Shown: positions 42,031 to 51,104 of the stretch, in pieces
How positions within the stretch are numbered: the first letter of the stretch is position 1
Layout: every line of letters begins with the position of its first letter
From: an uncultured Bacteroidales bacterium
Lineage (GTDB): Bacteria; Bacteroidota; Bacteroidia; Bacteroidales; UBA932
Length of the DNA stretch: 57,144 nucleotides
Assembly (NCBI GenBank): GCA_944322585.1
Contig: CALUPB010000018.1
Span: 1-57,144 of the forward strand
Reading direction: 5' to 3'
Made by a program: the position numbers and the translations under genes
The notes under the pieces: model-generated
Told to the model about the DNA's origin: nothing
Database searches by the model: none
Seen by the model: only the letters and a program-made list of their open reading frames with translations

Positions 42031-43509
42031 CTATACTCCTTCGTTGCTGATTTCATTGTAAGTGTCGTTGATGGTATCGAACAGGTTCCCGATCTGTTTC
42101 TTGACCCATCTGATGCCGTGATTGCCCTTTGTCCCCTTGCCCGTTCTCTTCGTCCCTTTCGGACCGTTGTCCGTATCCGGCGTGTCTTCCGGATAGCCGA
42201 ACAGGTTGCCTCTGCCTTCATCGTCGAGACCCGGTCCTGCCGTACCGCTGCCGCCGGCCGGGCTGTCCGTCTCCTCTCCGTCTTCCTGATCTGCTTCTGC
42301 CGCTCCTGAGATGCCGCACGGTATCAGGCAGTTGATGTTTTCGGACTTGGCCATCATTATCATGCCGACAGAGGCAGCCGCCCCGGGGTCATAGACGGCT
42401 TCTGCGGATTCATCGGCGGTACTGAACGTGTGTTTCGGATATCCGGTACGCACATTGTATCCCGATACGTCCTTGATGAAATTGCCGATATTCAGCATGT
42501 TGGCTCCTCCTCCCGTAATCACCACCCCGCTCCTGAGACTGTCTGCGAATCCGCTTTCCTGTATTTCATACATCACAGCGTCCACAATCTCCCGGACACG
42601 GGCCGTGATTATTTCCGACAGGTATTTTACGGAAATCTGCTTGACCGGTACGGCCGTATCGCTGTTGATCTGGAGGGTCTTTTCGCTGAGGTTCTGCAGT
42701 TTTTCGGGCATGCACGCACCGTACGCCAGCTTGATGTTTTCCGCAAGACGTTCCGGAATGTAGCATTCGGTCTTGATGTCGGAAGTTATGGAGCGTCCTC
42801 CGAACGGTATGGTAGCATAGTGGCGCATTATGCTGCCGTAATAGATGGATACGGAAGTCACTCCTGCCCCGAGATCGATGAGAGCCACGCCGTTCTCCGT
42901 TTCCGAGTCGTACAGGACTGCCTTGGCGATGGCGTCCGGAGTGAAATATTCGCGGCTTATGCATATCCCGTCGGCATTGTGGAATGCGAGACGGAGATCC
43001 TTGACGTATTTTCTCTGTCCTACGAATACCTTGAAATAGCTGTCGAGTTTGTCCGTCGCCATACCTATGACATCGTGTTCGACTATCTGGAAGTCCACTC
43101 CGTCCGAGAATGACTGTGCGACTGCCCCGAAAAGCATGTCCCTGTCTTCATTCTCAAGCGGATAGGTCTCGATGGCCATATCCTTGATGTTGCCGATTTC
43201 CTCGGAGGTGATACAGACGCCGGGATCCCTTGTGACGGACATGGTGGCGATTTCCTGTCTGACTTCATATTTAGGCAGTCCGACAATCACCTGGGTTATT
43301 TTTATCCCGAGTTCCTCCTCCGCTTCCCGGACAGCGGTGCGGATTGCTTCCGATGCTCTTCCCGGGATGTAGACACGGCTGAATTTGATGCCGTTCGACG
43401 GTGTCTCCCTGTAATATACTATCTGTACATTGTCACCGTCGACTTTAGCTACAGTCAGGGCAATCTTCGAGGTCCCTATGTCGATTGCCACAAGATGTCT
43501 TTCTTCCAT
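42031..43509 (-). CDS. ftsA: Cell division protein FtsA
   Basis: The 492-residue actin-like ATPase has the phosphate-1 motif LVAIDIGTSKIALTVA at the start, phosphate-2 GVALIDLGAGVTSVSIYY (about 205-222), the adenosine motif GVVITGGGANMLNI (about 315-328), and a C-terminal helix (HGIRWVKKQIGNLFDTIN) of membrane-targeting type. It tethers FtsZ to the membrane. A low-complexity Gly/Asp/Lys-rich linker (about 410-465) precedes the helix. It lies 25 nt after ftsQ. Confidence 0.95.
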   Translation of the reverse strand: MEERHLVAIDIGTSKIALTVAKVDGDNVQIVYYRETPSNGIKFSRVYIPGRASEAIRTAVREAEEELGIKITQVIVGLPKYEVRQEIATMSVTRDPGVCITSEEIGNIKDMAIETYPLENEDRDMLFGAVAQSFSDGVDFQIVEHDVIGMATDKLDSYFKVFVGQRKYVKDLRLAFHNADGICISREYFTPDAIAKAVLYDSETENGVALIDLGAGVTSVSIYYGSIMRHYATIPFGGRSITSDIKTECYIPERLAENIKLAYGACMPEKLQNLSEKTLQINSDTAVPVKQISVKYLSEIITARVREIVDAVMYEIQESGFADSLRSGVVITGGGANMLNIGNFIKDVSGYNVRTGYPKHTFSTADESAEAVYDPGAAASVGMIMMAKSENINCLIPCGISGAAEADQEDGEETDSPAGGSGTAGPGLDDEGRGNLFGYPEDTPDTDNGPKGTKRTGKGTKGNHGIRWVKKQIGNLFDTINDTYNEISNEGV

Positions 43510-43534
43510 ATAGTGAACGATTTTGAATTCGTGC

Positions 43535-44314
43535 CTAACGGCAGATTATCTGTCCGTCGTATTTGACATTTACTGTGGAATAGTGGCCGTCTTCCTTGGA
43601 CGGGCGTATTGCAGTATAGTATTTCCCCATTCTCATGAACTTGTCCTCGAAACTTTCCGGCCCTCCGAAGATGAAACGTTCCTTCCCTTCTCTCGGAACC
43701 ATTATCAGGTCTCCGTTTTCCCTGACATATATCTGGACGATATTCTCTCCCCATATCCTGCTCCTGTCCATATAGTCTGTCATACTGAGTATCTTCCGGA
43801 GCCAAAGCTCCGACTCTTCGTCCGGAGCCGGTCCCTTGTATCCCGGTTTTATCCGTACCGGTATGTGGCCGTTGACTATGGGCACATGCGAGGTGTAGTT
43901 TTCCCGGAGAGGAAAGATATAGCCGTCCCTGTCTGCATAGAAGCCTCCGGATGTCCCCTCGAATCTTATGACCGGCTGTCTCTGTGTGATGTCTATGTTC
44001 AGCATCCCGTCAGGGGTGATGTATGCCTCGCTTTTCAGTACAGCACTCCTGTTGTCCAGGAATTTTTCTATCCGTGACAGTTCTATGCTGCCGACAGGTT
44101 TCCCCGTGCAGGAACCGAATTCTCGGCCGATATATTCCGATATTTCGGATTCGGACACGAAACGGCATTCGGTGCTGTCGGTTATCGAGATCCTGATCCC
44201 GCTGCACACGGCTTTCTCATGTTTTCCGGCACTTATGCCGAGACATGTCGCGAGGCAGATGAGCAGGATACAGACAAATGCTGCCGCAAGGATGTTTTTC
44301 AGTTTCCGTATCAT
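43535..44314 (-). CDS. ftsQ: Cell division protein FtsQ
   Basis: The 259-residue single-pass protein has TM about 8-28, a POTRA-like region (ISEYIGREFG; IELSRIEKFLDNRSAVLKSEA) and a beta domain with RQPVIRFEG and SGGFYADRDGYIFPL, the pattern of Bacteroidota FtsQ. It links early and late divisome proteins at the inner membrane. It overlaps the murC stop by 4 nt, placing it as usual between murC and ftsA. Divergent in sequence, but gene order leaves little doubt. Confidence 0.88.
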   Translation of the reverse strand: MIRKLKNILAAAFVCILLICLATCLGISAGKHEKAVCSGIRISITDSTECRFVSESEISEYIGREFGSCTGKPVGSIELSRIEKFLDNRSAVLKSEAYITPDGMLNIDITQRQPVIRFEGTSGGFYADRDGYIFPLRENYTSHVPIVNGHIPVRIKPGYKGPAPDEESELWLRKILSMTDYMDRSRIWGENIVQIYVRENGDLIMVPREGKERFIFGGPESFEDKFMRMGKYYTAIRPSKEDGHYSTVNVKYDGQIICR

Positions 44315-45675
44315 TTCTGTGCGAGGCGTTTTTCAAGCATGGCGGTTATCGGTCCGGTAAACCTGTCGATGTCTCCGGCACCGAATGTCACGAGGATGTC
44401 GACAGGTTCCTTTTCAAGTAATGTCATCAGTCCTGTTTTTGGAATCATCACTTTGTCCGGGCATGTAACCCTGTCGAATATGATTTCGGAAGTCACTCCG
44501 GGTATCGGTTCTTCACGTGCAGGGTAGATGTCGAGAAGTATCAGCCTGTCGACTGCGCTCAGAGCCGAAGCGAACCCGTCCGCGAAGTCCCTTGTCCTTG
44601 TGTACAGGTGCGGCTGGAATACTGCGGTGAGTTTCCTGCCCGGGAACATCTCGCGGATAGAGCTGACGGCCGATTCCAGTTCTTTCGGGTGGTGGGCATA
44701 GTCGTCTATGTAGGAGCAGTCCGGGGTGTTGAGGTGTATGTCGAATCTCCTTTTTACTCCTGAGAATGTCGCTATGGCGTTCCGGATGTCATCAGGCCGG
44801 ATGCCGTATGTCAGGGCTATGGCGGCCGCGGCTATGCTGTTCTCCACATTGACCCATCCCGGTACTCCGCAGCGGCAGTCATGGATTACTCCGTCGGGCC
44901 AGTTGAGGTCGAATGTGAAATAGCCGCAGTCGTCGCATCGGATGTTCCCTGCGTAGAAGTCGGCTCTGGCGTCATCATAGGAATATCTCATGACCCGGGC
45001 TTTGGTGTCGGACGATGTTATGTCGAGCCCGAGTCTGGTTATTACCGTCCCTGTCGTCTGTGACGCGAATTCCCGGAATGCTTCCCGTACATGGTCGAGG
45101 TCGGAATATATGTCGAGATGATCGGCATCCATGGAGGTAATGACGGCAATTTCGGGGTGGAGCTGCAGGAAAGACCTGTCGAACTCGTCCGCTTCGGCGA
45201 CGATTGTCGGGGTATGGCTCATCAGCAGGTTGGTGCCGTAATTCTTGGATATGCCTCCGAGAAAGGCCGTGCATCCTTCGCCGCAGGAGGTAAGTATATG
45301 GGCAAGCAGAGTGCTCGTGGTGGTCTTGCCGTGTGTACCAGCGACGGCGAGACATCGCTGTCCGCGGGAAATTTCCCCGAGCATCGCCGATCTCTTTATC
45401 ACCCTGTATCCATGTTCCCGGACGTAGACCAGTTCCTTCATGTCGGAAGGTATCGCAGGAGTGTAGATTACAAGTGTGGTCGCGCTATCCCCGGGAATGA
45501 GGCCGGTATTGTCCTCATAATGGACGGAGATGCCTTCCTCCTCCAGTGCGCGGGTCAGGTCGGAGGGCGTCCTGTCGTATCCCGAGACCCTGTAGCCCTT
45601 GAAGTTGTAATATCTGGCTATGGCGCTCATGCCTATGCCGCCGATACCTATAAAATATATGTCCGTATAATCCAT
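44311..45675 (-). CDS. murC: UDP-N-acetylmuramate--L-alanine ligase
   Basis: The protein has 454 residues from the ATG at 45675 (a TTG at 45696 overlapping the murG stop would add 7). MurC motifs: IYFIGIGGIGMSAIARYY at the N-terminus, the P-loop VAGTHGKTTTSTLLAHIL (about 106-123), SYIDDYAHHPKEL (about 285) and VTFGAGDIDRFTGPI near the end. It adds L-Ala to UDP-MurNAc, the first peptide-stem step, in the cytoplasm. Confidence 0.96.
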   Translation of the reverse strand: MDYTDIYFIGIGGIGMSAIARYYNFKGYRVSGYDRTPSDLTRALEEEGISVHYEDNTGLIPGDSATTLVIYTPAIPSDMKELVYVREHGYRVIKRSAMLGEISRGQRCLAVAGTHGKTTTSTLLAHILTSCGEGCTAFLGGISKNYGTNLLMSHTPTIVAEADEFDRSFLQLHPEIAVITSMDADHLDIYSDLDHVREAFREFASQTTGTVITRLGLDITSSDTKARVMRYSYDDARADFYAGNIRCDDCGYFTFDLNWPDGVIHDCRCGVPGWVNVENSIAAAAIALTYGIRPDDIRNAIATFSGVKRRFDIHLNTPDCSYIDDYAHHPKELESAVSSIREMFPGRKLTAVFQPHLYTRTRDFADGFASALSAVDRLILLDIYPAREEPIPGVTSEIIFDRVTCPDKVMIPKTGLMTLLEKEPVDILVTFGAGDIDRFTGPITAMLEKRLAQK

Positions 45676-45692
45676 AAAAAACAGTTTGTCGG

Positions 45693-46817
45693 TCAACCTA
45701 ACAGTTTATAAATGTTGTCCACTATGGCTCCGGCCGCATCTGTCATAGCGAGCGGAGCGATGTTCTTTTCGAGGGAGGCGATCCTGTCCGGACTGTGCAC
45801 GAGGCTGCATGCCGTCTTCATGAGCTTCTCCGGCGCTTCGGCATCCGTTACCATCAGCGCCGCTCCTTTCCCGACAAGTGCCATGGCATTGTGTGTCTGG
45901 TGGTCTTCGGTGACATTCGGCGACGGGACGAAGATGACCGCCTTGTGTGCGGCGCAAAGTTCCGACACGGAACTGGCCCCGGACCGTGACACTACTACGT
46001 CTGCTGCCGCATACGCCAGATCCATCCTCGCTATGAAACTGTAATGCCTGATTTCTGGCTTCCGACACCTGTCGTGCCCTTCCATGAATTTGTCGGTTTC
46101 TGCCTTGTAGTATTTCCCGCACTGCCAGATTATCTCCACATCCTCTCCGCCCGGGCATCCCGCCTCTATCCATCCCATGACCGACCTGTTGAGTGTCCTG
46201 CTGCCGAGGCTTCCTCCGACGATGAAGATGTGCCTCTTCTGCGGGTCGAGACCGTAGAATTCCATCGCTGCCCGTCTCATGCCGTCATCTGCCGGTACGA
46301 TGTCCTTGCGGATAGGGTTCCCTGTAAGGACTATCCTGTCTGCCGGGAAGAATCTTTCCATGCCGTCATATGCCGTGCAGATGCATCCTGCGCGTTTCCC
46401 GAGTATCCTGTTGGCAAGCCCGGCGAAACTGTTCTGTTCCTGGATAAGTGTCGGAATGCCACGCCTCGACGCCGCCCACAGCAGGGGAGCACTGGCATAT
46501 CCGCCCACGCCTATGGCTATGTCGGGCCGGAAACTTCCGAGCACTTTCCCTGCCATCCTCACGCTTTTCAGTACCTTGAACGGAAGGGCAAGGTTTGAGA
46601 TGGACAGACTGCGCCTGAGACCCGCAACCGGCAGGCCGATGATCCTGTATCCCGCTGCCGGCACTTTCTCCATTTCCATCCTGCCTTCCGCACCGACAAA
46701 GAGAATCTCGTTGTCGGGATTGGCCTCCCGCAGTTTCTCCGCTATCGAGAGGGCCGGGAAGATGTGGCCTCCCGTACCGCCTCCGCTTATTATCGCCTTT
46801 ATTTTTCTATATTCCAT
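45693..46817 (-). CDS. murG: UDP-N-acetylglucosamine--lipid I N-acetylglucosamine transferase MurG
   Basis: The protein has 374 residues from the ATG at 46817; a TTG nine codons upstream is less likely. The GT-B fold is clear: IISGGGTGGHIFPALSIAE at the start, GVGGYASAPLLWAA and LIQEQNSFAGLANRIL in the N-lobe, FIVGGSLGSRTLNRSV, SRSGASSVSELCAAHKAVIF and PSPNVTEDHQTHNA in the C-lobe. It makes lipid II at the inner face of the membrane. Confidence 0.96.
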   Translation of the reverse strand: MEYRKIKAIISGGGTGGHIFPALSIAEKLREANPDNEILFVGAEGRMEMEKVPAAGYRIIGLPVAGLRRSLSISNLALPFKVLKSVRMAGKVLGSFRPDIAIGVGGYASAPLLWAASRRGIPTLIQEQNSFAGLANRILGKRAGCICTAYDGMERFFPADRIVLTGNPIRKDIVPADDGMRRAAMEFYGLDPQKRHIFIVGGSLGSRTLNRSVMGWIEAGCPGGEDVEIIWQCGKYYKAETDKFMEGHDRCRKPEIRHYSFIARMDLAYAAADVVVSRSGASSVSELCAAHKAVIFVPSPNVTEDHQTHNAMALVGKGAALMVTDAEAPEKLMKTACSLVHSPDRIASLEKNIAPLAMTDAAGAIVDNIYKLLG

Positions 46818-46906
46818 AGCAGTATTCTTGATTCTTTTCCGCAATTGTGTTTCTGCCGGCAGCAGGGTGGAATGGCCCGGACGGCGTGGCCGCCCGTGGC
46901 CTCTTG

Positions 46907-48277
46907 TCAGTTGCTTTCAAATGCATCGAGATCGTCCAACCCGTCCTTGACATCATCGTCACTCGGTACGATAAGCGGCTCTGCTTCCTGCACGGCCTTG
47001 TCGACTTTCTTCTTGGCCATCTTGCTTATGGACAGCAATATTCCGAAAGCTACGCTGAAAGCGAGGAAGGAACTGTTGCCATGGCTTATCATCGGGAGCG
47101 TCTGCCCGGTCAGCGGCCATAGTCCGACATTGATGAACATGTGCATCATCGCCTGGGTGCTTATCAGCAGGGTCAGGCCTGCCACAGCTGTCCTCGCAAA
47201 CTCATTGTCGCAGTATCTCACTATTATCGAACCTCTCGCCAGCAGGCTTACGTACAGGATTATCAGAGGTATGGCCCCGAACAGGAGACCGTATTCCTCT
47301 ATGATGAAACTGAACATGAAGTCGCTGAATATCAGGGCTACCGTATATTTCTGCGTGCTTTTGCCCGGTCCCTTGCCGAAGAGGCCGCCCTCTTTGATGG
47401 CTATCTTGGCCCCTTCCGGCTGCCGGATTTCGTCCAGATGCTCCTGCCACTCCTTTGTACCCGGCTGGAACTCCTCCACACTGCCCGGACATAAGAATCT
47501 GGCAATCCTTTCCTCCACTGTCGCCCAGCGCGAGAACTGGGCCTTGTCACCGGCCTCTTTGCCGCCTGTGGCCTTGAACAGCCCGTAACTGCATGCCACG
47601 GCGAGCAATGCTACTCCGATGAGTTTGGCGATGTCCTTTCCCGGCACGCCTCCGATCAGGACAGTCAGTATAAGGATACCTCCTATGAACATCGCGCTGG
47701 AGAAGCCTCCGGCAAGTATGCAGACTGTCACGAAGACAATAGGGAAATGTATGTAAATGAGCCGCTGCCAGCCTGCCCGGGACAGGAAAGAGAGCCATCC
47801 GATTTTTGCAGACAATATGTTGGCTATCCAGAATGAACCTGTCCTGTAGGCATGTATGGCCCAGGAAAGGTACACGACCATTGCCACCTTTACGACTTCA
47901 TAGACGTTGAGCTGGAAACCGGCAATCTCGATCACTCTCTTGGCTCCGTTGATTTCCTTTCCGATGAAGAACAGTAGGACCAGAAGGACAGCCGACACTA
48001 TGAAGCCGAGCTGCGACAGCCATCTGATCCAGCCTATCCTCATGAATGCGTAGCAGAAAATGATGATTCCTACGCCGATGCCTACCACCACCATCTGCTC
48101 CATGAAGATGTCTATCCTGCTGACATCCTTGCTGGCAAGCTGGGAAGTGGATGAGAATATGGTGACTATGGAATACAGGATGAGCAGGATGACAATCATC
48201 CATATCACCTTGTCACCCTGGATCCTGTCAATCCAGTTCCATATCCCTGTCTGTCTGCCTGTCTTCTCCTGTGCCAT
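46907..48277 (-). CDS. ftsW: Lipid II polymerase FtsW (SEDS family)
   Basis: The protein has 456 residues from the ATG at 48277; a GTG at 48355 would extend it by 26 hydrophilic residues and place it 9 nt after murD, so the start is open. It has about 10 TMs, GIGVGIIIFCYAFMRIG, the periplasmic loop with GGLFGKGPGKSTQKY, FIIEEYGLLFGAIPLI and the late GLWPLTGQTLPMISHGNSS motif. It polymerises glycan strands at the septum with FtsI, encoded upstream. An extra acidic loop (about 270-300) precedes the GGLFGKG motif. Confidence 0.94.
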   Translation of the reverse strand: MAQEKTGRQTGIWNWIDRIQGDKVIWMIVILLILYSIVTIFSSTSQLASKDVSRIDIFMEQMVVVGIGVGIIIFCYAFMRIGWIRWLSQLGFIVSAVLLVLLFFIGKEINGAKRVIEIAGFQLNVYEVVKVAMVVYLSWAIHAYRTGSFWIANILSAKIGWLSFLSRAGWQRLIYIHFPIVFVTVCILAGGFSSAMFIGGILILTVLIGGVPGKDIAKLIGVALLAVACSYGLFKATGGKEAGDKAQFSRWATVEERIARFLCPGSVEEFQPGTKEWQEHLDEIRQPEGAKIAIKEGGLFGKGPGKSTQKYTVALIFSDFMFSFIIEEYGLLFGAIPLIILYVSLLARGSIIVRYCDNEFARTAVAGLTLLISTQAMMHMFINVGLWPLTGQTLPMISHGNSSFLAFSVAFGILLSISKMAKKKVDKAVQEAEPLIVPSDDDVKDGLDDLDAFESN

Positions 48278-48364
48278 TGTAGTCTGTCTTTTCCGTTCGT
48301 CGGTTTTGCTTTCTGGAGTTGCGGTTTCTCCTGGATTCTTGATCCCCGTCCGCACCGCGGCTGG

Positions 48365-49699
48365 TCAGAGATTCCTTACCGCCTTCTTGAATTTCCTGCC
48401 CCTGTCCTCATAGTTCCTGAACAGGTCGAAACTTGCGCAGCACGGGGACAGCAGGACTACGTCCCCTGCCTCCGCTATCCTGCTGGCGAGCTTCACCGCA
48501 TCCTCGGCTGAAGTCACATCGTGTATCTCCGGAACGACTCCGGTGAATGATTCATGGAATTTCCTGTTGTCCAATCCCATGCATATCATTGCCTTCACCT
48601 TCTGTCTTGCAAGGTCGAGGAGCACGGAATAGTCGTTGCCCTTGTCAGTGCCTCCGACTATCCACACTACGGGCCTGTCCTGGCATTCGAGGGCATACCA
48701 TGCGGCATCTACGTTGGTGGCCTTGGAGTCGTTGATATAGAGGACATCCCGGATGCTCATCACTTTCTCCAGTCTGTGTTCGACGGCCTGGAACGAGGCG
48801 AGGCTCCTGCGTATGTTCTCGTTGTCTATGTTCATGACCTTGCCGGCAATGGCGGCCGCCATGGAGTTGTAGACATTGTGTATCCCTCCGAGAGCCAGCT
48901 CTTTCAGATACATGTCGCATTCGTCGTCCCCGACCCTTACGACCATTTTGTCTCCGCGCAGGAAGGCTCCCTCCTTCACTTCCTTCTTCTGGGAGAAAGG
49001 CAGCATTTTCGCCTTGATGACAATCCGGTCAAGATGCCTGATGGTGATTTCGTCATCGGAGCAGAATATGAAACAGTCGTCGGGATCCATGTTCTGCGTA
49101 ATCCGGAACTTGGCCATGGCATATTTCTCGATGCTGTGGTCGTATCTGTCCAGATGGTCGGGAGTTATGTTGGTTATGACGGCTATGTCCGCCTTGAAGT
49201 CGTACATGTTGTCCAGCTGGAAACTGCTTATCTCCAGCACGTAGATGTCGTAATGTTCTGTAGCTACCTGGAGGGCGTAGCTCTTGCCTATGTTCCCTCC
49301 GAGTCCCACGTTCAGTCCCGCCTGTTTGAGCAGGTAGTATATCAGGGACGTGGTGGTGGTCTTGCCGTTGCTGCCTGTTATGCAGATTTTCCTTGCGGTG
49401 TCGTATCTTCCGGCAAACTCTATCTCCGAAATGATATGTATGCCTGCATCGGCGATCTTTTTCACGATGGGGGCCGTCAGAGGGATGCCCGGACTCTTTA
49501 TCACTTCGTCGGCGTTGAGGATCTTCTCCTCAGTGTGCTGCCCGCTCTCGTAGGGGATTTCCCATTTTTCGAGCATTGCAGCATATTCCGGTGCTATTTC
49601 ACCCTTGTCGGAAAGGAATACGTCGAAGCCTTTCACTTTGGCGAGTACGGCGGCTCCCGTGCCGCTTTCGCCTCCACCCAATATGACTATACGTGACAT
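48365..49699 (-). CDS. murD: UDP-N-acetylmuramoyl-L-alanine--D-glutamate ligase
   Basis: The 444-residue protein has the N-terminal Rossmann motif RIVILGGGESGTGAAVLAK, the P-loop ICITGSNGKTTTTSLIYYLL (about 110-129), NITPDHLDRYDHSIEKY, the C-domain YINDSKATNVDAAWYALE and VLLSPCCASFDLFRNYEDRG near the end, all typical of MurD. It adds D-Glu to the peptidoglycan precursor. It lies 2 nt after mraY. Confidence 0.96.
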   Translation of the reverse strand: MSRIVILGGGESGTGAAVLAKVKGFDVFLSDKGEIAPEYAAMLEKWEIPYESGQHTEEKILNADEVIKSPGIPLTAPIVKKIADAGIHIISEIEFAGRYDTARKICITGSNGKTTTTSLIYYLLKQAGLNVGLGGNIGKSYALQVATEHYDIYVLEISSFQLDNMYDFKADIAVITNITPDHLDRYDHSIEKYAMAKFRITQNMDPDDCFIFCSDDEITIRHLDRIVIKAKMLPFSQKKEVKEGAFLRGDKMVVRVGDDECDMYLKELALGGIHNVYNSMAAAIAGKVMNIDNENIRRSLASFQAVEHRLEKVMSIRDVLYINDSKATNVDAAWYALECQDRPVVWIVGGTDKGNDYSVLLDLARQKVKAMICMGLDNRKFHESFTGVVPEIHDVTSAEDAVKLASRIAEAGDVVLLSPCCASFDLFRNYEDRGRKFKKAVRNL

Positions 49700-49701
49700 T
49701 T

Positions 49702-51081
49702 TTAACGGATTTTAAGCATTGCTATGGTGAGAACGGCGAGGATGATGCCGATGATCCAGAACCTGACCACGATCTTGGCTTCCGGAAGGGCCCTTTTCGG
49801 TACCGATATCATGGCCGGGATGCCTTCCTTCTGGAAATGGTGGTGCAGGGGGGTCATCTTGAATATCCTGCGTCCTGTCCCGTATTTTCTTTTCGTATAT
49901 TTGAAATAAAATCTCTGCATAAGCACGGAAAGGCTCTCTACGAAGAATACCCCGCAGAGTATCGGAAGCAGCAGCTCCTTGCGGATAAGGATTGCGCATA
50001 CTCCGATGATGCCTCCTATGGCAAGCGAACCGGTGTCTCCCATGAAGACCTGTGCCGGGAAGGAATTGTACCACAGGAAGCCTATGAGCGCTCCCACGAA
50101 TGCGGCCATGAAGACGGCGATCTCTCCTGTCCCGGGGATATACATTATGTTGAGGTAGTCGGAGTTTATGATGTTACCGGAGAGCCAGGCGAATATCCCG
50201 AGGACGACTCCGGCTATGGCCGACGTCCCGGTGGCGAGGCCGTCCATCCCGTCGGTGAGGTTCGTCCCGTTGGAGCAGGCAGTGATCACGAGCACTATCA
50301 TCACCACGTAGATTGCCCATTTGCAGTACCATCCGAATGTCCCTTTGAAAGGGGAGAGCCATTTGTAGTCGAATTCGTGGTTCTTTACGAACGGGATTGT
50401 GGTCTTGGTGCTTTTGACTACATCCATGTCGACGGTGTCCCCGGCCCTGCTCCCGCCTGTCATGTTCCCGTGTCCCGGGGCAGCGGTATACTGTCCGGCA
50501 GCAGTCCTGCTTTCCTCCTGTACGGTCGGAGCAGCGTTCCCTGCCGCCGCGCCTCTGTCGGATTCATTGTCTGTTCCCTGGACTATGGACCCTGCCGGGA
50601 CTTTTTCCCTCACGACTATGTCTCCGTTGAAGCATACCGTAATGCCTATGGCCAGTCCGAGCAGGATCTGCCCTATGAGTTTGCTCTTTTCGCTGAGGCC
50701 TTCCTTGTTGCGCCGGAACACCTTTATATAATCGTCCGCAAATCCGAGTCCTCCGAGCCACAGTGTGGAGATAATCAGGAGAATGATGTAGATATTGGTA
50801 AGGTCGGCGAAGAGCAGGACTCCGCAGAGTATTGAGATTATGATTATGACTCCTCCCATGGTCGGGGTGCCTTTCTTCTGGAGCTGTCCTTCCAGTCCGA
50901 GATCCCTGATGTCTTCCCCGATCTGCCTTCTTTGAAGCCACCTGATTATCCTCTTGCCTGCGAACACCGCCACCAGCATGGCTGTAATGCTGGCGAATAT
51001 TGCCCTGAAGGACAGGTAGGTCAATAAGCCCTGTCCCGGGATATCATATTCTTTAAGACTCTGGAATAGATGGTATATCAT
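49702..51081 (-). CDS. mraY: Phospho-MurNAc-pentapeptide transferase MraY with a loop insertion
   Basis: The 459-residue protein is longer than usual for the phylum. Ten TMs and the MraY motifs are present: KKGTPTMGGVIIIISIL (about 69-85), FADDYIKVFRRNKEGLS with the catalytic acidic pair (about 114-130), NLTDGMDGLATG and the final MTPLHHHFQKEG. It makes lipid I. Residues about 164-218 are a Gly/Ala/Thr-rich insertion (codons about 50428-50592) in a loop between membrane segments, ahead of a conserved TTIPFVKNHEFDY strand. The insert resembles those in truB, murE and rsmH. Confidence 0.95.
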   Translation of the reverse strand: MIYHLFQSLKEYDIPGQGLLTYLSFRAIFASITAMLVAVFAGKRIIRWLQRRQIGEDIRDLGLEGQLQKKGTPTMGGVIIIISILCGVLLFADLTNIYIILLIISTLWLGGLGFADDYIKVFRRNKEGLSEKSKLIGQILLGLAIGITVCFNGDIVVREKVPAGSIVQGTDNESDRGAAAGNAAPTVQEESRTAAGQYTAAPGHGNMTGGSRAGDTVDMDVVKSTKTTIPFVKNHEFDYKWLSPFKGTFGWYCKWAIYVVMIVLVITACSNGTNLTDGMDGLATGTSAIAGVVLGIFAWLSGNIINSDYLNIMYIPGTGEIAVFMAAFVGALIGFLWYNSFPAQVFMGDTGSLAIGGIIGVCAILIRKELLLPILCGVFFVESLSVLMQRFYFKYTKRKYGTGRRIFKMTPLHHHFQKEGIPAMISVPKRALPEAKIVVRFWIIGIILAVLTIAMLKIR

Positions 51082-51104
51082 TTTGTTGTCGTTTTCCCGT
51101 AATT